NCBI GenBank assembly: GCA_900540785.1
Contig: UQHF01000019.1
Coordinates: 1 to 64,000 of the forward strand
Reading direction: 5' to 3'
Source of the DNA: an uncultured Blautia sp.
Lineage (GTDB): Bacteria; Bacillota; Clostridia; Lachnospirales; Lachnospiraceae
DNA length: 64,000 nt
In this document: positions 42,177 through 51,657 of the stretch, in pieces
How positions within the stretch are numbered: the stretch's first letter is position 1
Layout: each line of letters starts with the position of its first letter
Program-made: the position numbers and the translations under genes
Notes under the pieces: generated by a model
What the model was told of the DNA's origin: nothing
The model's input: the letters and a program-made list of their open reading frames with translations, nothing else
The model's database searches: none

Positions 42177-43184
42177 TTACTCGCCGAATTTGGAAGCTGC
42201 GTTTTCAAGCATTTTTCGAATAGGAAGCTGGTAAGGACATCTTGTCTCACACTCTCCGCATTTGACACAGGCGGAAGCCTTCACAGGAAGCGTACTGTAC
42301 CTTTCTCTTGCCCAGTCTCCCAGATCGTATCTTTCCAGGTATCCTGCAAAAAGAAATACACTTGGGATGTTAATGCCCACTGTACACGGCGCACAGTAAT
42401 TGCAGCGGCGGCAGAAATTTGTTCCAAGCTCCTTCCTTATCTTGTGCATTTCCTCCTGCTCCTCACTGCTTAACGGAGAAGTATCACAGCAGGCACGTAA
42501 GTTTTCTTCCAGTTCTCTCTCCTCTGCCATTCCCGGGATCACCACCGTTACATTGGGATTGGCGCATACATAGCGAAGGGCAAGGGCAGCATTTTCAATG
42601 GCTCCTCCTGCAAGGGGCTTCATATCAATAAATCCGATGTTTTTTTCTTTGCATTTGGAAATCAGATCTTCTCCCTGACTTTCCACAATGTTATATGGAA
42701 ACATAATGGTTTCCACCCAGTCAAGAGAAAGAGCGCGCTCAAATACTGCTGTGGAATGTGCTGTCAGACCGATGTGTCCGATTTTTCCGGCTTCTTTCGC
42801 CTCCATAAGAGCCTCCAGCGCGCCGCCTTCTCCGATTACCTGGTCAAGCTGTTCCATACTCGGATTATGGACCTGATATAAATCAATATGATCCGTTCTT
42901 AAATTCTGAAGACTTTTTTCTATATCTGCTGCCATCGCTTCTTTTGTGCGCGCCATGCTCTTTGTTGCAAGGACAAACTGATCGCGTATTCCCTCAAGTG
43001 CATAACCGAGATATTCTTCACTGACTGTATAGCCTCTTGCCGTATCAATATAATTTACTCCCTCTTCTTTAAGACGCTCCATTAATTTTTTTGTACCTTC
43101 TGCGTCGATTTTCTGGATTGGAATCCCACCAAAACCCATACGGGAAATTTTAAGCCCTGTTTTTCCTAATACTCTGTATTCCAT
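42177..43184 (-). CDS. Aldo/keto reductase with 4Fe-4S cluster motifs
   Basis: NAD(P)H-dependent oxidoreductase of 335 residues. The AKR barrel is shown by RVLGKTGLKISRMGFGGIPI, the catalytic-type tyrosine in YIDTARGYTVSEEYLGYAL and IDLYQVHNPS. The C-terminal part holds eight cysteines in two 4Fe-4S patterns (FCRRCNYCAPCTVGI and CVKCGECETRCPY). Start placed at MEYRVLG, which GGAGG precedes; eleven extra codons upstream are not supported. Substrate unknown. The cluster form is common in Clostridia. Confidence 0.9.
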   Translation of the reverse strand: MEYRVLGKTGLKISRMGFGGIPIQKIDAEGTKKLMERLKEEGVNYIDTARGYTVSEEYLGYALEGIRDQFVLATKSMARTKEAMAADIEKSLQNLRTDHIDLYQVHNPSMEQLDQVIGEGGALEALMEAKEAGKIGHIGLTAHSTAVFERALSLDWVETIMFPYNIVESQGEDLISKCKEKNIGFIDMKPLAGGAIENAALALRYVCANPNVTVVIPGMAEERELEENLRACCDTSPLSSEEQEEMHKIRKELGTNFCRRCNYCAPCTVGINIPSVFLFAGYLERYDLGDWARERYSTLPVKASACVKCGECETRCPYQLPIRKMLENAASKFGE

Positions 43185-43249
43185 AACCTTCCTCCACCTG
43201 ATTTCTTCTGATAACAAAGAATCTCGCTTGCGAATTTCCTATAGCATAA

Positions 43250-43284
43250 AACAAAAACTGCCACCGGCGCAATGCCGATGACAG
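43250..43284 (-). terminator. Intrinsic terminator of efp
   Basis: Stem CTGTCATCGGC/GCCGGTGGCAG with G-U pairs, three-base loop, and TTTTTG on the minus strand. It follows the efp stop by about 12 bases. Confidence 0.85.
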
Positions 43285-43296
43285 CCCTCATTTCCA

Positions 43297-43854
43297 TTAT
43301 ACACGGGAAAGATATTCGCCTGTTCTTGTATCGATTTTCAGTTTGTCACCCTGATTTACAAATAACGGAACCTGAACCTGTGCGCCTGTCTCAACAGTTG
43401 CCGGTTTTGTTGCGCCCTGTGCAGTATTTCCTGCAAATCCAGGCTCTGTCTCAACTACCTCAAGCTCTACGAACAGAGGCGGCTCGATTGCAAATACGTT
43501 TCCGTTGTGGGAACAGATTTTTACAACCTCATTCTCTTTTACAAATTTCAGAGAGTCTCCAACCTGATCTTTTGTAAGAGCAACCTGATCGTAAGTTTCT
43601 GTATTCATGAAGTTGTATAACTCTCCATCATTGTACAGATAGCTCATGTCCACACGCTCAATACGTGCCTGCGGGAATTTCTCAGTAGGACGGAAGGATT
43701 TCTCCAGAACCGCTCCTGTGATGATGTTTTTATATTTTGTTCTGACAAATGCAGCTCCCTTTCCAGGTTTTACATGCTGGAATTCAACAATCTGACATAC
43801 ATTTCCGTCAATTTCGAGTGTGATACCGTTTTTGAAATCACCTGCTGAAATCAT
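43297..43854 (-). CDS. efp: Translation elongation factor P
   Basis: Helps ribosomes make polyproline bonds. The 185 residues show the three-domain tRNA-mimic fold: SAGDFKNGITLEIDGN, the modifiable-residue loop HVKPGKGAAFVRTKYKN with the conserved lysine, ERVDMSYLYNDGELYNFMN, and the C-terminal TRTGEYLSRV. Length is normal. AAGGAGG lies seven bases before the start. It is 68 bases after the shikimate kinase gene and may have its own promoter. Confidence 0.97.
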   Translation of the reverse strand: MISAGDFKNGITLEIDGNVCQIVEFQHVKPGKGAAFVRTKYKNIITGAVLEKSFRPTEKFPQARIERVDMSYLYNDGELYNFMNTETYDQVALTKDQVGDSLKFVKENEVVKICSHNGNVFAIEPPLFVELEVVETEPGFAGNTAQGATKPATVETGAQVQVPLFVNQGDKLKIDTRTGEYLSRV

Positions 43855-43922
43855 AATTATATTTCCTCCTTATTGTACACTTCACTATGAGTTATTCTAT
43901 AATACCCGGGAAGATTTTTCAA

Positions 43923-44441
43923 CTATTTTTTTGTATATGCCGCTAATTTTTCTTCAATTTCTTCAATCAGCCCCTCAAAAGGCTTTACGCCAGTCTCCAC
44001 CTGAATATCTGCAAAGCGGGCATACACCGGATCGCGCTGTTTTAAAAGCTTCTTAATCTTATCCTCCTGGTCGCTTCCTTCAATAAGAGGATTGTTGCTG
44101 CCCTCAAGGCGTTTCTTAAGAACTGCGTAGGAACCTTTCAGATAGATGACAGTACCAAGCTCTTTTAAATATTTCTGATTCTGCTCCTGAACAGGAAGCC
44201 CTGCCCCAAGAGAAATAACTTTTCTCTCCTTATCCTCGATCAGATTTTTTATGGCAAGTGTCTCCAGAGCTCTGTAAAATGGTTCTCCAAACCTTTCAAA
44301 AACCTCTTTGACAGACATATTAAACTTTTTTGTAATGATTCTGTCCACATCAATAAACGGCAGATTCAGGTCTTTTGCCAGTCTTTTTCCTACTCTTGTC
44401 TTACCTGAACCCATAAAACCAATTATGACAATGTGGTTCAT
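43923..44441 (-). CDS. aroK: Shikimate kinase
   Basis: Phosphorylates shikimate for aromatic amino-acid synthesis. The 172 residues start IVIIGFMGSGKTRVGKRLA (P-loop), then FIDVDRIITKKFNMSVKEVF with the D-x-D shikimate site, FGEPFYRALETLAI with the conserved Arg and Glu, and the GAGLPVQEQN glycine motif. It overlaps the yqeG gene by four bases. It is part of the citrate synthase-patatin-yqeG-aroK operon. Confidence 0.93.
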   Translation of the reverse strand: MNHIVIIGFMGSGKTRVGKRLAKDLNLPFIDVDRIITKKFNMSVKEVFERFGEPFYRALETLAIKNLIEDKERKVISLGAGLPVQEQNQKYLKELGTVIYLKGSYAVLKKRLEGSNNPLIEGSDQEDKIKKLLKQRDPVYARFADIQVETGVKPFEGLIEEIEEKLAAYTKK

Positions 44442-44941
44442 GAATTTCCCTCCTCTTTCCTGTAAAAGTACAGTACGATTTTTTCAAGATAGCGTTTCAG
44501 GACAATCTGGATTTCTTCCTTTGGATGAATCGGCTTTACAAGAATATTCCGGATTCCTGCCCTTTTTGCTCCGTACACATCCGTAAAAAGCTGATCGCCT
44601 ATAAAAATAGTATTGTTTCTGTCCGTTCCCAGCATTTCCATTGCCTTTATGTAATTTTTCACAGAAGGCTTGTGAGCATTCTCAATAAACTTCTCTCCCA
44701 CCGCCTCATTAAAAGAGGACACCCTCTCTATCTGATTGTTTGACAGAAAACAGCAGTGAAATCCAAGCTTCTTTAAATGTGCAAAAAGAGCCTTTGCCCT
44801 GTCGTCTGCCGGAGCTCCATGAGGCACAAGCGTATTGTCTATATCAAATAAAAGTCCCCTGTACCCTTCCTGATACAACCTGTCATAATCAATCTCATAA
44901 GCGGAATCTCTGTATTCATCTGGAAAAAAACATCTAAACAT
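44438..44941 (-). CDS. YqeG family HAD-type phosphatase
   Basis: HAD superfamily subclass IIIA phosphatase of 167 residues. The nucleophile motif I is LLFDIDNTLVPHG, motif II is FLSNNQIERVS, and motif IV IFIGDQLFTDVYGAKRAG. Homologues in Bacillus precede aroE and other housekeeping genes. The physiological substrate is not established. The start is six bases after the patatin gene and overlaps aroK downstream. Confidence 0.9.
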   Translation of the reverse strand: MFRCFFPDEYRDSAYEIDYDRLYQEGYRGLLFDIDNTLVPHGAPADDRAKALFAHLKKLGFHCCFLSNNQIERVSSFNEAVGEKFIENAHKPSVKNYIKAMEMLGTDRNNTIFIGDQLFTDVYGAKRAGIRNILVKPIHPKEEIQIVLKRYLEKIVLYFYRKEEGNS

Positions 44942-44947
44942 AATTTT

Positions 44948-45820
44948 TCAGTCCTCGTTATCCTGTTTCAGATATGCCTCCATATCTGTGATTTTGTCTT
45001 TCATAAGATCATATCCGTGCTGATAAAAAGCAGACAGTTTTTCTTCATCCCTCTCTGCTCTTCCCACAGGCTCCATCTCCGGACGGATTACAAAAATATG
45101 ACCTTCTTTTTCCCATTTCTCAATTAACTCCAGCGTTCTGTTGTAGTTTCGGTAGCGGTTTAAGAGCGTGTTGAGAAGATTGGGATATTCCCGGAATGCA
45201 GCCACATAGAGGGCTTTGCTTTTTCCCGGCTTTTCTTTGCGGTATCCATAGTTTCTTGTAAGGATCACTACATTTTTCCGGTATCCTTTTTTCATTGCGT
45301 GGATTACAGGTATGGAATCTGCAATTCCCCCATCAAGATACCTTTCTCCGTCAAGCTCCACCATTGGACTTACAACAGGAAGGCTCGACGAAGCCCGGCA
45401 GATATTCATAAGCTTCTGCCGGTCTTCTTTTTCGGAGAGGTACTCTGCCTCTCCCGTATTACAGTTTGTTACCACAAGCTCACATTCTGTGCGCGACTGA
45501 AAATACGTATCAAAATCAAATGGGAAAATTTCATTAGGATACCTGTCAAAAAGCATATCCATATCAAAAAGGCTTCTGTTTTTAATCATATTTCCCATAC
45601 TGATATAGCTGTATTCCTTGTCCTCCAGAATCATGCACTGCCTTGTCCGTCCTGTCTGTTTTGAGACAAAATCCACTGCATTGCATGCGCCTGCAGATAC
45701 TCCTGTTACATAGGAAAATTCCGTATTCTGCTCCATCAGATAATCCAGGACACCGGCAGTAAACACCCCCCTGTTTCCACCGCCCTCCAGGATAAGTGCT
45801 GCCTGATTTTCCTTCTTCAT
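44948..45820 (-). CDS. Patatin-like phospholipase
   Basis: Serine lipid acylhydrolase of 290 residues. The oxyanion motif GGGNRGVF (13-20) and nucleophile G-x-S-x-G in VTGVSAGACNAV are present, with the catalytic Asp in the YLDGGIADSIPV motif. The cytoplasmic enzyme has no signal peptide. It sits 15 bases after citrate synthase. The Shine-Dalgarno site is weaker than for neighbours (GAAAGGG). Substrate unknown. Confidence 0.9.
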   Translation of the reverse strand: MKKENQAALILEGGGNRGVFTAGVLDYLMEQNTEFSYVTGVSAGACNAVDFVSKQTGRTRQCMILEDKEYSYISMGNMIKNRSLFDMDMLFDRYPNEIFPFDFDTYFQSRTECELVVTNCNTGEAEYLSEKEDRQKLMNICRASSSLPVVSPMVELDGERYLDGGIADSIPVIHAMKKGYRKNVVILTRNYGYRKEKPGKSKALYVAAFREYPNLLNTLLNRYRNYNRTLELIEKWEKEGHIFVIRPEMEPVGRAERDEEKLSAFYQHGYDLMKDKITDMEAYLKQDNED

Positions 45821-45835
45821 ATCATGAAACCCTTT

Positions 45836-47197
45836 CTAACGATCCTCAAGCGGCACATAAGCTGCAGGTGCAAGCACATTTTTGTATGCGGGACGGATGA
45901 TCTTATCTGTGTTGATAAGCTCTTCCATACGATGTGCGCTCCAGCCTACAATACGTGCCACTGCAAACATAGGGGTAAAGAGTTCAAGAGGCAGATCCAG
46001 CATACTGTAAACGAAACCGCTGTAAAAGTCCACGTTTGCACTTACGCCTTTGTAGATCTTTCTCTCCTCTGCAATGACCTCTGGTGCAAGACGCTCCACC
46101 ATTGAATAGAGACGGTAATCCTTCATTCTGCCTTTCTCTTTTGCCAGAGTTTCCACAAATCCTTTAAAGACTTCCGCTCTCGGGTCAGATACAGAATAAA
46201 CAGCATGTCCCATACCATAGATAAGACCTCTTCTGTCAAATGCTTCTTTATGAAGCAGCTTTTTCAGATAATTTCTTACCTCGTCCTCGTCTTCCCAGTC
46301 CTTCACTTCTTTTTTCATATCCTGAACCATGCTGACTACCTTAATATTGGCGCCGCCGTGCTTTGGTCCTTTCAGTGATCCGAGAGCTGCTGCGATCGCA
46401 GAATATGTATCGGTTCCGGAAGATGATACCACATGAGTAGTAAAAGTGGAGTTGTTTCCACCGCCGTGCTCCATATGGAGGATCAGTGCAATATCCAGAA
46501 TCTGTGCTTCCAGAGCTGTATATTTCTTGTCCGGGCGGAGCATACGCAGAATATTTTCCGCTGTGGAAAGCTCTTTTTTCGGATTGTGAATGTAAAGGCT
46601 CTTGCCTCTTACAAAGTGATTATACGCCTGGTATCCATATACGGAAAGCAGCGGAAATACGCTGATCAGGTTGAGACACTGACGAAGAACATTCGGCAGG
46701 GAAATATCATCCGGATTCTTATCGTAGGAATACAGGGTAAGCACGCTTCTGGAAAGCGCGTTCATAATATCGCTTGACGGCGCTTTCATGATCACGTCTC
46801 TTGTAAAGTTTTTCGGAAGAGAACGCTGATTTGCCAGAAGATCGGTAAATTCCTTCAGTTCTTCTTTATCTGGCAGCTTACCGAAAAGAAGAAGGTAAGC
46901 CGTCTCCTCAAATCCGAAACGCTTGTCCTTAATAAAGCCTCCCGTAAGCTCCTTAATATCATAGCCTCTGTAAGAAAGGCTTCCTGCACAGGGAACTTCC
47001 TGTCCGTCTACGATCTTTGTTGCCTGCACATTGGAAACCTGGGTCAGTCCTGCAAGAACACCCTTTCCATTGATGTCACGAAGCCCTCTCTTTACATCGT
47101 ATTTTCCGTAAAGAGACAGATCAAGACTGCTGTGTTCTTTGCAGACCTCTGTCAGTCTTTCGATTTCCGGTGTCACTTTCATGTTAAATCCACTCAT
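45836..47197 (-). CDS. Citrate synthase
   Basis: Condenses acetyl-CoA and oxaloacetate. The 453 residues hold GSLSYRGYDIKELTGGFIKD, the active-site LILHMEHGGGNNSTFTTHVV, GSLKGPKHGGANIKVVSMVQ and GMGHAVYSVSDPRAEVF. The N-terminal extension before the core is slightly longer than in many bacterial enzymes. First gene of an operon with patatin, yqeG and aroK. It feeds glutamate synthesis, which fits the nearby gdhA and aminotransferase genes. Confidence 0.94.
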   Translation of the reverse strand: MSGFNMKVTPEIERLTEVCKEHSSLDLSLYGKYDVKRGLRDINGKGVLAGLTQVSNVQATKIVDGQEVPCAGSLSYRGYDIKELTGGFIKDKRFGFEETAYLLLFGKLPDKEELKEFTDLLANQRSLPKNFTRDVIMKAPSSDIMNALSRSVLTLYSYDKNPDDISLPNVLRQCLNLISVFPLLSVYGYQAYNHFVRGKSLYIHNPKKELSTAENILRMLRPDKKYTALEAQILDIALILHMEHGGGNNSTFTTHVVSSSGTDTYSAIAAALGSLKGPKHGGANIKVVSMVQDMKKEVKDWEDEDEVRNYLKKLLHKEAFDRRGLIYGMGHAVYSVSDPRAEVFKGFVETLAKEKGRMKDYRLYSMVERLAPEVIAEERKIYKGVSANVDFYSGFVYSMLDLPLELFTPMFAVARIVGWSAHRMEELINTDKIIRPAYKNVLAPAAYVPLEDR

Positions 47198-47296
47198 ATT
47201 GTATTGCCCCTTTCATCTTTTATTCGGTCAGTCGATAAAGGTCCCTCCTCGTACCCTCTATGTATTTTCTGTGTGCTTTTCATCACATCTTATAAC

Positions 47297-47325
47297 AGTA
47301 TAACATTTTTTTCCTTTTCAGTCTA
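47297..47325 (-). promoter_or_regulatory. Candidate promoter of the citrate synthase operon
   Basis: Minus-strand TAGACT and TATACT with a 17-base spacer, directly after the aminotransferase stop. The 100-base leader before citrate synthase holds no recognised RNA element. Confidence 0.45.
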
Positions 47326-48543
47326 TCATTTCTGTTTATATGTGCTTAAGAAATCGCCAAGCTTCTTTGCCGCCTTCTCAAGCTGCAGAATATTTGGAAG
47401 GTATACCACACGGAAATGATCCGGCTGATGCCAGTTAAATCCCTTTCCAGGAACAAGAAGAACCTGCTTCTCGTGAAGAAAATCAAGAGCAAACTGCTCG
47501 TCATTTTCAATATGGAATTTCTCTACATCAATTTTCGGGAAAATATAAAATGCAGCTTTTGGCTTCACTGCCGTGATTCCCGGAATGTCTGTCAGCGCTT
47601 TATATATGTATTCTCTCTGCTCGTAAATACGTCCGCCCGGCTGTATATACTCATTGACACTCTGGTATCCCCCAAGTGCAGTCTGTACGATAGACTGTGC
47701 CGGAACATTAGAACAGAGACGCATGGAGGAAAGCATATTCAGTCCTTCTATGTATCCCTTTGCACGGTTTTTCGGTCCGCTCAGCACCATCCAGCCAATG
47801 CGGAATCCCGCGATCATATGAGATTTAGAAAGACCGGAAAACGTCACACAGAACAAATCCGGCGCAAGAGAAGCAATGGACGTATGCTGGTACTGATCCA
47901 TAACAAGACGGTCATAAATCTCATCGGAAAAAATAATCAATTCATGCTCTCTTGCAATCTGCACAATCTGTTCCAGAACCTCTTTGGGATATACGGCTCC
48001 TGTAGGGTTGTTAGGATTGATGATCACGATCGCCTTTGTCTTATCTGTGATTTTGCTTCGAATATCGTCCATATCCGGATACCATTCCGACTGCTCGTCA
48101 CAGATATAATGTACGACTTTTCCTCCGGAAAGGGTCGCCGTTGCTGTCCAGAGCGGATAATCCGGTGCAGGGATCAGAATTTCATCTCCGTTATTTAAAA
48201 GAGCCTGCATACAGAGATTAATCAGCTCACTTACCCCGTTTCCTGTATAAATATCGTTCATAGTCACATTGGGAATGCCGCGCAGCTGACAATACTGCAT
48301 AATCGCTTTTCTTGCGGAAAAAATCCCTCTGGAGTCAGAATACCCCTGAGAAGTACGGATATTGCTCAGCATATCCAGGATTACTTCCTGCGGAGCGGAA
48401 AAGCCAAAGGGATACGGGTTTCCGATATTCAGCTTCAGGATTTCCTTACCTTCTTCCTCCATTCTTCCTGCCTCGTCTACGACAGGTCCTCGTACATCAT
48501 ACAATACATTATCAAGCTTTGATGATTTTTCAAATATTCTCAT
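47326..48543 (-). CDS. PLP-dependent aminotransferase, class I/II (alanine aminotransferase type)
   Basis: Fold-type I aminotransferase of 405 residues. It has GNPYPFGFSAPQEVILDM and TGNGVSELINLCMQALL near the N-terminus, the NPNNPTGAVYPKEVLEQI motif, the acidic SDEIYDRL and the lysine motif FSGLSKSHMIAGFRIGW with the Schiff-base Lys. It matches AlaA-type enzymes that transfer amino groups between alanine/pyruvate and glutamate. Divergent from gdhA, which makes glutamate, giving a plausible shared nitrogen role. Confidence 0.92.
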   Translation of the reverse strand: MRIFEKSSKLDNVLYDVRGPVVDEAGRMEEEGKEILKLNIGNPYPFGFSAPQEVILDMLSNIRTSQGYSDSRGIFSARKAIMQYCQLRGIPNVTMNDIYTGNGVSELINLCMQALLNNGDEILIPAPDYPLWTATATLSGGKVVHYICDEQSEWYPDMDDIRSKITDKTKAIVIINPNNPTGAVYPKEVLEQIVQIAREHELIIFSDEIYDRLVMDQYQHTSIASLAPDLFCVTFSGLSKSHMIAGFRIGWMVLSGPKNRAKGYIEGLNMLSSMRLCSNVPAQSIVQTALGGYQSVNEYIQPGGRIYEQREYIYKALTDIPGITAVKPKAAFYIFPKIDVEKFHIENDEQFALDFLHEKQVLLVPGKGFNWHQPDHFRVVYLPNILQLEKAAKKLGDFLSTYKQK

Positions 48544-48721
48544 TTTATCTTGCCTCCCCTTTTACGAAATTGGTATTTCATTATAATCTCACATTTGCCC
48601 CTCTTTCGCAAGCCTCAGCGCCCATGTTCAAAAAAATTTAAAAAACTCTTTTCTTTTTTAGCACTTTAGTGTATAATAACGCACATAAAAAAATACAACA
48701 GTTGGAAGAGGAGGATTTATT

Positions 48722-50056
48722 ATGTCTTATACTGAAGAGGTTTATGAAAGAGTCGTAGCACAGAATCCCGGTGAGCCGGAGTTTCACCAGGCAGTAAAAG
48801 AAGTTCTTGATTCCCTGAAGGTTGTCATTGACCGCAATGAGGAAGAATACCGTAAGCTTTCCATTCTGGAGCGTATGGTTGAGCCGGAAAGAATCATTTC
48901 TTTCCGTGTACCGTGGGTAGATGATAACGGAACTGTACAGGTAAACAAAGGTTACCGCGTGCAGTTTAACAGCGCCATCGGACCATACAAGGGCGGTCTT
49001 CGTCTCCACCCCTCTGTAAACCAGAGTATCTTAAAATTCCTTGGTTTTGAGCAGGTTTTCAAAAACTCCCTGACAGGTCTTCCCATCGGCGGCGGCAAGG
49101 GCGGTTCCAACTTTGACCCGAAAGGCAAATCCGACAGAGAGGTTATGGCATTCTGCCAGAGCTTTATGACAGAGCTTTCCAAATACATCGGTGCAGATAC
49201 AGACGTTCCTGCAGGTGACATCGGCGTAGGCGCCAGAGAAATCGGCTATCTGTTCGGACAGTACAAACGGATCCGCGGTCTTTATGAGGGTGTTTTAACA
49301 GGAAAAGGCCTTACTTACGGCGGTTCTCTTATCCGTACACAGGCTACAGGCTACGGCGTTGTATATATGCTGGACGAAATCGCAAAAGCACATAACGATT
49401 CCATCAGCGGAAAAACCGTAGTTGTGACAGGCTCCGGAAATGTTGCGATCTACGCAACAGAAAAAGCACAGCAGCTCGGTGCAAAAGTCGTTGCACTGAA
49501 CGACTCCAACGGCTTTATTTACGACCCGAACGGCATTCAGCTCGACGTTGTAAAAGATATTAAAGAAGTAAAACGCGGACGAATCAAAGAATACGCAGAG
49601 AGAGTGGAGGGTTCCACTTACACAGAAGGCAAAGGCATCTGGAATATTAAATGTGACGTTTACCTTCCATGTGCAACACAGAATGAGCTTGACCTTGACG
49701 GTGCAAAAGCCCTTGTTGCAAACGGCTGCAAATACGTGGTTGAAGGCGCAAATATGCCGACTACTCTTGAAGCAACCAATTACATTATGGAAAACGGACT
49801 TTACTTCATGCCTGGAAAAGCTGCAAATGCAGGCGGAGTTGCCACTTCTGCCCTTGAGATGAGCCAGAACTCCATGAGACTTTCCTGGACAGAGGAAGAA
49901 GTTGACGAAAAGCTTCACAACATCATGATCGACATTTTCAAAAAAGTAGACGACGCTGCAAAACGCTACGATCTTACAGACAACTATGTAGTCGGAGCAA
50001 ATATTGCAGGTTTTGAAAAAGTAGTTGACGCAATGAAAGCGCAGGGTATTGTCTGA
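48722..50056 (+). CDS. gdhA: NADP-specific glutamate dehydrogenase
   Basis: Makes glutamate from 2-oxoglutarate and ammonia. The 444 residues fit the hexameric NADP enzyme: YKGGLRLHPSVNQSILKFLG with the substrate lysine, GGGKGGSNFDPKGKSDREVM, PAGDIGVGAREIGYLFG and VVTGSGNVAIYATEKAQQLG at the nucleotide site. GAGGAGG lies just before the start. A TATAAT sits about 45 bases upstream in an AT-rich stretch with no clear -35. It ends in a strong terminator. Confidence 0.97.
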   Translation: MSYTEEVYERVVAQNPGEPEFHQAVKEVLDSLKVVIDRNEEEYRKLSILERMVEPERIISFRVPWVDDNGTVQVNKGYRVQFNSAIGPYKGGLRLHPSVNQSILKFLGFEQVFKNSLTGLPIGGGKGGSNFDPKGKSDREVMAFCQSFMTELSKYIGADTDVPAGDIGVGAREIGYLFGQYKRIRGLYEGVLTGKGLTYGGSLIRTQATGYGVVYMLDEIAKAHNDSISGKTVVVTGSGNVAIYATEKAQQLGAKVVALNDSNGFIYDPNGIQLDVVKDIKEVKRGRIKEYAERVEGSTYTEGKGIWNIKCDVYLPCATQNELDLDGAKALVANGCKYVVEGANMPTTLEATNYIMENGLYFMPGKAANAGGVATSALEMSQNSMRLSWTEEEVDEKLHNIMIDIFKKVDDAAKRYDLTDNYVVGANIAGFEKVVDAMKAQGIV

Positions 50057-50069
50057 TCTCCTTCAAAAA

Positions 50070-50107
50070 ACTTCCCGGAACAGTAATTGTTCCGGGAAGT
50101 TTTTTTA
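50070..50107. terminator. Bidirectional intrinsic terminator between gdhA and thiC
   Basis: Perfect 13-base arms ACTTCCCGGAACA/TGTTCCGGGAAGT, five-base loop, A run before and T run after. Confidence 0.93.
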
Positions 50108-50121
50108 TCTATTTCTGGTTT

Positions 50122-51435
50122 TTATTTTTCGGTGCAGAATCTTACTTCTTTTCCTTCCAGGATCATATTCGTCGTTCGGACTGCACACATTTTTCCGCAC
50201 ATGGAGCAGGTATGTCTGTCTGACGGCGGAGTGCTCTCAAAATATCTTCTCGCCTTCTCCCCGTCCAGGGAAAGACGGAACATTTCCTCCCAGTCTACCT
50301 TATGTCTCGCCTCTGCCATTTCATTATCCCATGCTCTGGCACCTGGTATTCCCTTTGCAATATCTGCCGCATGAGCCGCTATTTTTGACGCGATGATTCC
50401 CTCTTTTACATCTTCCAGATCCGGAAGACGCAGATGCTCTGCTGGTGTGACGTAACAGAGAAAATCAGCTCCGCCTGCTGCCGCTATGGCACCTCCGATT
50501 GCAGATGTAATATGGTCATATCCGGGAGCCACATCTGTCACGATCGGTCCCAGTACATAAAACGGCGCATTATGACAGATTCGTTTCTGAAGCTTCATAT
50601 TTGCTTCAATTTCATTCATTGCCATATGTCCCGGTCCTTCCACCATTACCTGTACGTCTTTTTCCCATGCGCGCTTTGTAAGATTTCCAAGCTCAATTAA
50701 TTCCGAAATCTGTCCCGCATCAGAGCTGTCATCAATACAGCCCGGACGAAGCGCGTCTCCAAGGCTTATAGTCACGTCGTATTCTCTTAAAATATCAAGT
50801 ACTTCATCGTAATATTCGTAAAACGGATTTTCCTTTCCTGTCATCATCATCCATGCAAACAAAAGAGAACCGCCTCTTGAAACAATATTCATTTTCCTTT
50901 TATCCCGCATAAAGGCTTCCACTGCTCTTCTGTTAATTCCTGCATGAATCGTCATAAAGTCTACGCCTTCCTCTGCGTGTGCCCGCACTACCTTCAGAAA
51001 ATCTTCCGCTGTAATTTCAAGAAGATCTTTTTCCAGGTATCCGATGGCATCATACATGGGAACCGTTCCGATCATAGCCGGAGATTTCCGGATCAGTTCT
51101 CTTCGGAATGTATTTGTCTTTCCGTAATTGCTTAAATCCATAATGGCTTCCGCTCCAAACTTCAGAGCCATATCCACTTTTTTCATCTCTTCCTCATAGT
51201 TTTTACAATCCCCGGAAATCCCCAGATTTACATTGATCTTTGTCCGCAGACCTCCTCCGATTCCCTCAGGAGAAATAGAAGTATGACGGACGTTGCATGG
51301 AATCGCAACCTCTCCTTTTGCCACAAGATCCATCAGCTTCTCTGGCTCCATATGCTCCTTCTCTGCCACGATTTTCATTTCCGGTGTCAGAATCCCTTTT
51401 CCTGCGGCCTCTTTCTGTGTTTTATATTCTCTCAT
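50122..51435 (-). CDS. thiC: Phosphomethylpyrimidine synthase ThiC
   Basis: Radical-SAM enzyme that rearranges aminoimidazole ribotide to HMP phosphate for thiamine. The 437 residues hold VNLGISGDCKNYEEEMKKVD, MTIHAGINRRAVEAF, SLGDALRPGCIDDSSDAGQI, VEGPGHMAMNEIEANM and the C-terminal cluster motif TCSMCGKMCAVR (C-x2-C-x4-C). A TPP riboswitch with an intrinsic terminator lies in the leader, so thiamine pyrophosphate should switch it off. No other thiamine gene lies beside it. Confidence 0.97.
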   Translation of the reverse strand: MREYKTQKEAAGKGILTPEMKIVAEKEHMEPEKLMDLVAKGEVAIPCNVRHTSISPEGIGGGLRTKINVNLGISGDCKNYEEEMKKVDMALKFGAEAIMDLSNYGKTNTFRRELIRKSPAMIGTVPMYDAIGYLEKDLLEITAEDFLKVVRAHAEEGVDFMTIHAGINRRAVEAFMRDKRKMNIVSRGGSLLFAWMMMTGKENPFYEYYDEVLDILREYDVTISLGDALRPGCIDDSSDAGQISELIELGNLTKRAWEKDVQVMVEGPGHMAMNEIEANMKLQKRICHNAPFYVLGPIVTDVAPGYDHITSAIGGAIAAAGGADFLCYVTPAEHLRLPDLEDVKEGIIASKIAAHAADIAKGIPGARAWDNEMAEARHKVDWEEMFRLSLDGEKARRYFESTPPSDRHTCSMCGKMCAVRTTNMILEGKEVRFCTEK

Positions 51436-51497
51436 ATGTTTCCTTTCCAGCCCCGGTTTGCAAAGCGGCGGCTTATGTGAAATTTATGGTTCTGTAC

Positions 51498-51531
51498 AAA
51501 AAAAGAGAAACTACCTGTCTGGCAATTTCTC
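51498..51531 (-). terminator. Attenuator hairpin of the thiC leader
   Basis: Arms GAGAAATTGCC/GGTAGTTTCTC pair over 11 positions with G-U pairs, followed on the minus strand by TTTTTTT. It lies between the TPP riboswitch and thiC and would be the expression platform. Confidence 0.85.
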
Positions 51532-51552
51532 CATAAAATATCCACTTCGAAA

Positions 51553-51636
51553 CTATCCCTACGTTGGCATTATCCAAATCAGGTTCATGGGTCGAAGGTC
51601 ATACCTTCCTCTCAGCCTGTCATACAAGCTCCCCTT
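51553..51636 (-). promoter_or_regulatory. TPP riboswitch (THI box) upstream of thiC
   Basis: The minus strand reads the conserved THI-box pieces in order: GGGGAGC, then GCTGAGAGG, GACC, and ACCTGATTTGGATAATGCC with GTAGGGA at the 3' end. Ligand is thiamine pyrophosphate by family knowledge. Confidence 0.95.
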
Positions 51637-51657
51637 TTCTCTTTTATTGTCTTTTGT

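Noticed and set aside
47416..48198. Long plus-strand open frame of 260 codons opposite the aminotransferase gene
   Set aside because: It lies entirely antisense to a clear PLP aminotransferase, has no ribosome site or recognisable protein pattern, and its composition is that of a mirror frame.
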